NCBI RefSeq assembly: GCF_045679555.1
Contig: NC_092087.1
Location: forward strand, 80,775,419 to 80,839,418
DNA: 64,000 bases
DNA from: Salvelinus alpinus
Lineage: Eukaryota > Chordata > Actinopteri > Salmoniformes > Salmonidae
Direction: 5' to 3'
Position 1 is the first letter of the stretch. Each line of letters starts with the position of its first letter. Below, in pieces: positions 35,495 through 64,000 of this stretch. The position numbers and the translations under genes were made by a program. The notes beneath the pieces are model-generated. The model was not told the origin of the DNA. It searched no databases and worked only from the letters and a program-made list of their open reading frames with translations.

Positions 35495-35853
35495 GCATGA
35501 CCGAGAACTGAACCACTTGGGGGAAAAAACGTGGCGGACACAATTGAAATGTGACCAGCTGTAGAAAGCAGAGAAATATCAGGAAATATCAGAAGATTCT
35601 GACTGGAATCAAGAGAGGGCAGGACCACCTCTATGTAGACTGTTTCTATTGGACCATAAAACAGTGTAGCCAATGGGGTGTGAAAAGATACATCTGATAT
35701 CTATTCCCTTTTGATAAAAGAACACGTTGTTTTTGTACAAAAAATTATTTTAATATTTAATATATTTGTGTACTGTATGTATACATGATATGTGCTTAGC
35801 CTGTAAAATACTGTCAATGAATGTTGTATAAATGTAGGAATATTCTGATCCGT

Positions 35854-35859
35854 ATTAAA
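35854..35859 (+). terminator. Likely tmc5 polyadenylation signal (ATTAAA)
   Basis: ATTAAA 360 bp after the tmc5 stop, in AT-rich sequence followed by TG-rich TGTATGGTACTGTATG. The common signal variant; position is plausible, not proven. Confidence 0.45.
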
Positions 35860-36130
35860 TTGTAAATACTATAAAATTGTATGGTACTGTATGTTGTTTT
35901 TCCCATGAACAGCACTGTCCTCTAGTGGTAGGGATTGAACCTGGTCTGGATGTTCATCAATGAATAGCTACTTGAGTAGAGATCAAATATATACTTTGAG
36001 AATACATCCAAGTCACTTCTTTTTCTCAGAGCAAAGCAACAACGGATATAGAACATAATGAAAGAAACTACAGCAAATATTTTCTGTACAAAATGAAACA
36101 TTCTGAGTTTGCTATGGAAGACAGCATTTG

Positions 36131-36136
36131 TTTATT
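36131..36136 (-). terminator. Possible gsg1l polyadenylation signal (AATAAA on minus)
   Basis: Plus TTTATT about 1.1 kb after the gsg1l stop. If used, the two convergent transcripts end about 250 bp apart. Weak evidence, as AATAAA is common in AT-rich DNA. Confidence 0.3.
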
Positions 36137-37125
36137 GAGTAATTCATTGCAGAATCCTTAATCCCTATAAGCATAAAGTACTTTAAATAGAATACACAGT
36201 CATTGGTTATAATGATACTCAAGTAACATTGGTGTCCAGTGGTCAGTTTGTGTTTTATCCGATACTGAGTAATGTGCAGTAAACATACCATAATAATACA
36301 CATCTTACAGCGATTTCACAGATCAAAACCATTTTACTTTATGACATTTATATAGTTATGTGTTATAGGCACTGTATACGCTGCAAACACTTAAAGCTAT
36401 ATTTTGCGGTGCATATTCTTAAAATACGAGTTCAATGCAGTTTGTCACCCCTTCCTAATTCCAAATTTAGTAAGGCTAATAGCATGCAAAAACATCACAT
36501 AAACAGTCCTATGATGTCCCAGGAAAATCAGAGGGCATTCTAATACAAATCTTGTTTAAAGGGGCCATTTTTGAACATACAAATGAATGACATGTACCCA
36601 TTCATTCTTGAAGAATATAACATGAATGCCTCATCAGCTTAGTTCAACTCTCTGACCCCATTAGAACCCAAAATAGAAGCTTGTTTTACTCCAATGTTTG
36701 TAAACAAAGTAAATGTAAACAAACACTACATAGCCTCAAAACATGGTTAAAACTATAATGTTCATATCATGGATATTCAGTCCTTACATCCATAGTTCTG
36801 TCTCTGAATTTGAGAGTGGTCACATTTCTCCAGCTCCATTCCTCAGCTTTTTACTGAAACAGGGGCGGGTAAAACGCTATTGTTATTGATTGCTGCTTTC
36901 CTTGTGTGTCAGATCATCTAGTTGTATGATCAGTGTGTGCAGGGCTGTCTTTCCATGACTATCAATGCCCAAACTGGGAACAAGGGAGTGAATATCCTGG
37001 CTCAATTAAGGCAGTGATGAATTCAATCAGAACTGATTCACTTGCTACAGAATCCCCAAAAGACCCAACACAGATGACGGACCACAATTGGATAGCGCTG
37101 ACTTCATACAGTTACTTTTGACACA

Positions 37126-37247
37126 TCCCAGTGGGCAAAACGAGTTGAAATGACCATGAAATAACATCAGCACAACCAGAAACTGGTTCAAAATGACATA
37201 ATTGCGACATAATGTGAACCAGTTGTAACCAGTTTTGCCCGCTGGGA
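37126..37247. mobile_element. MITE in the gsg1l 3' UTR
   Basis: Ends TCCCAGTGGGCAAAAC and GTTTTGCCCGCTGGGA form an inverted repeat, with an inner ACCAGAAACTGGTT palindrome. It stops 9 bp before the gsg1l TGA and is therefore transcribed with that gene. Confidence 0.75.
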
Positions 37248-37256
37248 TCCCTCCCT

Positions 37257-49190
<11,934 letters not shown>

Positions 49191-50043
49191 TCACTCACCA
49201 TCCATCCAATATGAATCAAAACAGGTCATGAAAAACTGGTCAAACTCCACCGAAAATATGTTTCAACTGATGTGCAACATGTCGGCAATAAAATACAGAA
49301 TTTGGCACTCCAACCTGTTGAATTGAAATTACTCTCCCTACCCGATTTGAGGGACGGCAAGTTTGAATTCAGCTTCAATCCACCATTATCATCTGTTCGA
49401 GTCGTTAGCCATTAGATTTTTTTCACACGAAGTGCCCTGAAATGACCCTCATCCATTCGATGAAGGATTGTCACGTTGTCAAAAGATTTGAAGAGCTTGT
49501 TCGCACAAAATCTGTGGGATTTGTATCGGTGATGCTCGCCTTCAATCTGTGATGAGCCGCTCTCTCTGCCTTTCTCTATTTTTTCCCTCTCTCAGAGATG
49601 ATGAGATTACAGTTTATTGATTGCATATTTAATTTTGTGTGAACAATAATCAAACCATAGCGTCAGACTGGGAATAGGACCAATAGTATTTCTTATATTT
49701 CAGAACAGTACTTGGACTGTTTGACTGAGCCTGTCTGGGGTGGAGTGCCAGATGGGCGGGATTTGCACTTTTGGGACTATTCCATTGGCAATTACAAAAT
49801 GATAAAGTCTTAACATACAAGACAAGCCTACCATAAAGAATATCTAGATAGCCATTGTTCAGTGTTACCATTAAGACGTCAACTAGTTAAGTGTTGCTAT
49901 AAAGTCCATCTGTAATGTTCTGCAAAGAGGGCTCTGTTCTAATTGAAGGGCCACGTCGACAGGAACTGGGTAATCATTCAAACTTCTCACTCGATCTCCC
50001 TCTCCCCTCTGACAGTGTAAAAGCCAACACACTATCACAGTTT

Positions 50044-50209
50044 ATTGTGAAATAGACACAAATTACTTATTGGACATTTGTGACAGGCACACGAAAAAGT
50101 CCACTGTGTGTATTACATGATTTTCTTTCGTCATAATGCATCCTCCTTCCTTCCTTCCGTTTTCCGTGTGCCTGTCACAAATGTCCAATAAGCAATTTGT
50201 TTTCACAAT
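50044..50209. repeat. Long inverted repeat, arms about 50 bp
   Basis: Left arm 50044-50097 and right arm 50160-50209 are near-perfect reverse complements around TTATTGGACATTTGTGACAG and GCACACG, separated by about 62 bp. Likely a MITE; no TA or other duplication identified. Confidence 0.7.
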
Positions 50210-50564
50210 AATCTGGGATACTGGGTTTGGTAGAAGCAGTGGCACAGCAGCTCTTCTCATTACTACGCTTGAGAGGCAGCACGCTCACATGAGACTCTGA
50301 TTGGATAAGCTACAACAGAAAGCCAGGATACTTCACCCAAAATGTGTGTGTGTGACGTTGGTGGGACACAACAGTTCTTCTGATACATTTGTGATCATGA
50401 AGCATCACCACTGATGACAGAGGAAGATATCTTGATTGCAGTACTTATGGGGCATTATTTCAACATTTCAAAGGGCTTAGCTTGGTATTATAGACTATTT
50501 ACAGTAGTTGTAACAGACAGAGAAATAGAAGGGAACATGGATTGGGGTTAGGGTGGAGTACACA

Positions 50565-50732
50565 TTAGGCTGCTGAGGGGAGGACAGCTCATAATGGCTG
50601 AAAGAGGAAATGGAATGGCATCAAACACCTGGAAACCATGTGTTTAATATATTTGATACTATTCCACCTATTCCGCTGCAGCCTTTACCATAAGCCCGTC
50701 CTCCCCAATTAAGGTGCCACCAACATCCTGTG
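50565..50732. mobile_element. GGAGGCTGCTGAGG hairpin MITE, copy 3
   Basis: Left end TTAGGCTGCTGAGGGGAGGA, right end GCCCGTCCTCCCCAATTAAG and CCAACATCCTGTG. Same family as the 8822 copy. Confidence 0.75.
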
Positions 50733-51142
50733 GTGGAGTAAATGTTCAGACAGTCAGTGACAGGTTTGTACATAGCCTATATTTAGGAGGTACTGTAGGT
50801 CCTACCTACGCCCACTGGTTCAAAGCGCTCGTCATTCTTTCCATACAGAACTGATTTGGTCAGTATTCCATCCCATCAGTGACCCTACTCCCCTTGTATA
50901 GGAGGCAGCTGGACGCAACCAGGCCATTGTTGTATAACCCATGTTCCATACATTATGCTTACATAACATGTCTAGGACATACGTTGAAATGGAACATGCA
51001 TGGTCAATTGTATGTGTCAGATAGGACGGATTCATATTTCGATTGCGCTCACATATAATGCACATATAATAAGACAAAAATGCTTTCTTACAGGTTTGAC
51101 TCTAAGCTTTGACACACATTTTCAAGAAAGATAGAAATGGTC

Positions 51143-51261
<119 letters not shown>

Positions 51262-51690
51262 GACTGATAAAACAGGAAATCAAAATGTCCTCGACACGCA
51301 AATATCAATCATCAACACATGCAAAGCTTAAATATACTGCAAAATTGATACATTGATGCAGGGAAGATCGGGCAATGAAATATGATGATTCGGTTGAATA
51401 ATGCTCAATCCATGTCAAAAGCTGTCAACCATGAGACCTCACGTTAAATACCCATGCAATTTATAGCCCAACAAATGGACACACACACACACATACAAAA
51501 GAGCTTAAATGGTTGCCGTTATGTTATGCAGGAGTGTCTATGACAAGCGGATTACTGCATAGAAATCATGACATTGCATGACATTTTTTGATCCACCAGC
51601 CCTGCCTTTTTTTAAAAGCACATGTGCTTCCAAAGAGGTAAGAGCAGCAACATAGTAAGCATGGACATGAGATGTATCCCAAATGGCACC

Positions 51691-51771
51691 CTATTCCCTA
51701 CACAGCCCTATGGGTCCTGGTCAAAAGCAGTGCACGATATAGGGAATAGATTGCCCTTTGGTTCACAGCCA
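51691..51771. mobile_element. Diverged hairpin MITE
   Basis: ATCCCAAATGGCACCCTATT and CTATAGGGAATAG-like inverted halves: left TGGCACCCTATTCCCTA, right TAGGGAATAGATTGCC. Common salmonid palindromic repeat, degraded. Confidence 0.5.
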
Positions 51772-51977
51772 TAGACATGGGGCTTCACTTGTGTTTGGAT
51801 GCTGGTGACTTCCGTTTGAAGCTGATAGATGGAGGGGAATTAGTCTCTCAACAGATAGAGACTAAGGATTAGTATAATCTGCACTTTACAGACCCTGGAA
51901 ATCATACTGTCTGACTGGGTGTGCAGGGCGCTTTAGAATCAGCGTCTAGAACAGTGTTTGTCACAGGCCGATTGTTG

Positions 51978-52935
51978 AGTTCAAATCAAATTGTATTTGT
52001 CACATGCGCCGAATACAACTGGTGTAGACCTTACAGTGAAATGCTTAGTTACAAGCCCCTAACCAACAATGCTTTAAAATGTTAAGATTTAAAAAAATAA
52101 ATGAAAGTAACAAATAATTAAACAGCAGCAGTAAAATAACAAGCAAGGCTATATACAGAGGGTACCGGTACAGAGTCAATGTGTGGAGGCACCGGTTAGT
52201 TGAGGTAATATGTACATGTAGATAGAGTTAACTATTGATAGATTATAAACAGAGAGTAGCAGCAGCGTAAAAGAGGGGTCTGGGTAGCCCTTCAGGAGTC
52301 TTATGGTTTGGGAGTAGAAGCTGTTTAAGAAGCCTCTTGGACCTCGACTTGGCGCTCCGGTACCGCTTGCTGTGTGGTAGCAGAGAGAACAGTCTATGAC
52401 TAGGGTGGCTGGAGTCTTTGACAATTTTTAGGGCCTTCCTCTGACACCGCCTGATACAGAGGTCCTGGATGGCAGGAAGCTTGGCCCCAGTGATGTACTG
52501 GGCCGTACGCACTACCCTCTGTAGTGCCTTGCGGTCGGAGGCCGAGCAGTTGCCATACCAGGCAGTGATGCAACCAGTCAGGATGCTCTCGAAGGTGCAG
52601 CTGTAGAACCTTCTGAGGATCTGAGGACCCATGCCAAATCTTTTTAGTTTCCTGAGGGGGAATAGGCTTTGTCATGCCCTCTTCACGACTGTCTTAGTGT
52701 GTTTGGACCATGTTAGTTTGTTGGTGATGTGGACACCAAGGAACTTGAAGCTCTTAACCTGTTCCCCTACAGCCCCGTCGATGAGAATGGGGGCGTGCTC
52801 AGTTCTCCTTTTCCTTTAGTCCACAATCATCTCCTTTGTCTTGATCACATTGAGGGAGAGGTTGTTGTCCTGGCACCACACGACCAGGTCTCTGACCTCC
52901 TCCCTATAGGCTCTCATCGTTGTCGGTGATCAGTT
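51978..52935 (-). mobile_element. 5'-truncated LINE, second copy
   Basis: Related to the 1829-3920 element. The 3' tail (TTGTATTTGTCACATGCGCC) is at the left; minus-strand C-terminal fragments include [20 protein letters not shown] and LPAIQDLCIRRCQRKALKIV. Palm motifs are absent because of truncation. Confidence 0.83.
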
Positions 52936-53124
52936 GTGTTTTGATGTGATTGTGTATGGGTTTTTAATGTGCTGTGGGACATTGGGTGTGAGAGTGGAAA
53001 TTGCAATTGTTTTTGTTGGATGTTTTTGTGCTAGTTATTTTTCCAATCTGGAATGCGGATCCATATTGCTCACTGCCCAGTGAAGCGACTGATTTGATCA
53101 AGTCCCTTTGAAGTAAATTACCAG

Positions 53125-53320
53125 GCTCCCGAGTGGCGCAGCGGTCTAAGGCACTGCATCTTAGTACAGTCCCTGGTTCGAATCCAGGCTGTATCACATC
53201 TGGCCGTGATTGGGATTCCCATAGGGTGGCGCATAATGGGCCCAGCGTCATCCGGGTTTGGCAGGGGTAGGCTGTCGTTGTAAATAAGAATTTGTTCTTA
53301 ACTTGCCTAGTTAAATAAAA
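53125..53320 (+). mobile_element. tRNA-derived SINE, copy 4
   Basis: GGCTCCCGAGTGGCGCAGCG head, box B GGTTCGAATCCAGG, tail CTTGCCTAGTTAAATAAAA. The best preserved head of the four copies, with a short deletion after GCATCTTAGTAC. Confidence 0.85.
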
Positions 53321-54778
53321 TGTTTTTTTTATTTTTATTTAAATGAGACGAACTAGCCAGACCATTACGACCGGATACCAGGAAACACAGTCGATACAGA
53401 AATCAGGGGTCAGCTACACTATGAACCAGACAGCTGCCCTTTGACCCCTAGCTTATCTGTGTGAATGAGGATGTTCTCACCATAGAGATCCTATTAAATT
53501 ACTAGAGGGGCCATGTCATAAATCCTCGAAGTTCCAGAACGCTAGTATTCTAATTCCATGGTTCACACTTCCACTAAAGGCATAGGCTCGCTTGCCAGGG
53601 ACAAACATTTGAATATGGTGTCCGTCTACACAGACCAGAGAAATTGAAAAAGTAATGATTCTCGGCTATTGCTGATCTATTTGACACATTTCTATGACAG
53701 AAACCCATACAAAAACAATAATGAGGGAAACATAAAAAACATAGCTGGTGAATAAGGTTGTCTTGACATACTTTATATGCATAGCATTAAGAAACAAATC
53801 AGTCAGACTAAATCAATCAATTACGTTCCCTTTTTTTACAGTAAGTACAAGTGTTAACATCAGGAACAGACTAGAGTAGGCGAGTGAAAGAACAGTGATG
53901 ATGGGTTTCGGGGTAAGTTGTACAAAATGCCAGAGGGTAAGAAAACAGATATGTGGAAAAAGTAGTCAGTGGACTAGACTATGTAAAAGATGTGTTAGAA
54001 AAAAAATAGGGGTTTTGTTTAATACAATAATAACATTTTTCATTGAACTTCCAGTCTCTCTGTATTCAAAAGGAAAACAGTAGCACTACAAGGAAAGATT
54101 GACAGTTTCATCAGAACATTATTTAAATTAATCATTATTTAGGGGAAATTTTATGGAAAAAATAAACTATAGGACATTATCAAGAACATAAAAATATTTA
54201 AAGCGTCTCGAGCAGTAATCATTGACCAAACTACTACAGTAGCTACATGCCTTACCACAGACAGACAAACAAGTAAACCAATTCTAATCATTAGCCAAAT
54301 TATTATTATAAAAGGTGAGATGGAATGTAAGAACTGTGATTAATATCCCCAAAAGGCTCAACTGAGGATGCCTGGTCCCAGATCTGTTTGTGCTTTATAA
54401 GCCAACTCCTACGGTCATTGTCAAGGCATGAAAGACTGATCTGGGACCAGGCTACAACTGAGGTGCAGTAAGGCTTTTCCAGTATGGGGGAGAATGTCAA
54501 TCACAATTGTAGGGAAGCAAAATTCCGGAAACTTAAAGCAGGAATCATAATAACTTAGAGGATTTGAAACCATCATAGGTCATACGTGGGGAAAGGAAAG
54601 GTTACTAGGTCCCTGTATTAATACAGGAATGTCTCTCTCTTTCCTTCTTATCCCGCTCTCCTTTCACGTCCTTCACTTTGGTAGCCTCGTAAACCAGACG
54701 TATCGTGAAGTGAAATAGAACGGTGGGCATATCGGTCTGGTTACGAAGGCTATCATTTTATGTCCCGGGACTGGGAAT
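53321..54778 (-). other. sec23b 3' UTR / downstream region
   Basis: Follows the sec23b stop on the minus strand. No coding exon recognised. It contains a short hairpin MITE at 54370-54452. Confidence 0.45.
54370..54452. mobile_element. 83-bp hairpin MITE
   Basis: Perfect inverted ends GCCTGGTCCCAGATC and GATCTGGGACCAGGC (the right one read as in the sequence), flanking TGTTTGTGCTTTATAAGCC. A partial copy lies at 38783-38809. Confidence 0.75.
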
Positions 54779-63711
<8,933 letters not shown>

Positions 63712-64000
63712 CTACATTGGTGGCAGAGACGGGATTGGAGAGGTTATTTTACAGAAACAAAGTGCTGGGTCTTTAGTTTTGAGTTGACATGGTTTTTCTA
63801 TGTTGCAGTGTTTTGAGTTCTTCCATGTTGGGATGGTGTCACATGACATGTGATACACTTTGTGGTCAAGTGACCTTTGTAACCCGGTGTCACTTTGTAA
63901 ATTGACAACGTCCATTACAATAAACAGCAAAGACTGTCTAAAGAAATGATGAACTTAAAAGTGATGGTAATGTCATGTGGTGTGTACATTTTCCAGTACA

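Larger units (their letters stand above)
35495..37256. other. Convergent tmc5/gsg1l 3' region
   Basis: Holds the tmc5 3' UTR from the left and the gsg1l 3' UTR from the right. No further coding exon was found. A MITE lies at 37126-37247. Confidence 0.55.

Noticed and set aside
53125-53220. tRNA-Leu gene
   Set aside because: Has box A and B-like motifs but the body and tail are those of a SINE, and no cloverleaf of proper length closes.

Overview
The window is nuclear DNA of a teleost fish, almost certainly a salmonid. It has spliced vertebrate genes with GT-AG introns, several Tc1-type transposons, repeated tRNA-like SINEs whose tail matches a LINE in the same window, hairpin MITEs, and long (CA)n tracts and minisatellites. 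No prokaryotic, CRISPR or organellar feature is present. Assignments come from translating exons and comparing them with remembered vertebrate families; no database search was possible.

Layout. (1) 340-11272, minus strand: a complete 16-exon tmc7 gene, 744 codons. (2) 12948-35494, plus strand: a complete 20-coding-exon tmc5 gene, 1018 codons, head-to-head with tmc7. Both encode multi-pass TMC (transmembrane channel-like) proteins. (3) 37257-49151, minus strand: a complete 5-exon gsg1l gene, 300 codons, a claudin-fold AMPA-receptor auxiliary protein, convergent with tmc5. (4) 54779 to beyond 63711, minus strand: the last 13 exons (644 codons) of sec23b, the GTPase-activating subunit of the COPII inner coat; about 122 N-terminal codons lie past the right edge. 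Exon phases close in frame across all four models.

Repeats fill the introns. tmc7 holds a 5'-truncated LINE, a Tc1 remnant that makes up nearly all of one intron, two SINEs and a hAT-type MITE with a perfect 8-bp target duplication. tmc5 holds a triple nest (Tc1 containing a solo LTR containing a Tc1 with an intact 340-residue transposase), a second Tc1 remnant and three tandem arrays that each begin at or just after a splice donor. gsg1l introns hold a 45-bp array (about 1.4 kb) and a 46/47-bp array (about 2.9 kb), the latter with a clear 557-bp higher-order repeat. sec23b has 51-bp and 17-bp arrays in one intron.

The most unusual signal is in tmc5. The last 16 bases of exon 15 plus its splice donor have been amplified into about 26 tandem 36-bp units. 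Each unit except one keeps a GT donor identical or nearly identical to the real one, and the exon reading frame stays open through the whole array, so use of any downstream donor would add multiples of 12 residues. Repeats also sit directly on two other donors: a Tc1 supplies the intronic part of the tmc5 exon 5 donor from +4 on, and a SINE tail supplies that of the tmc7 exon 8 donor.
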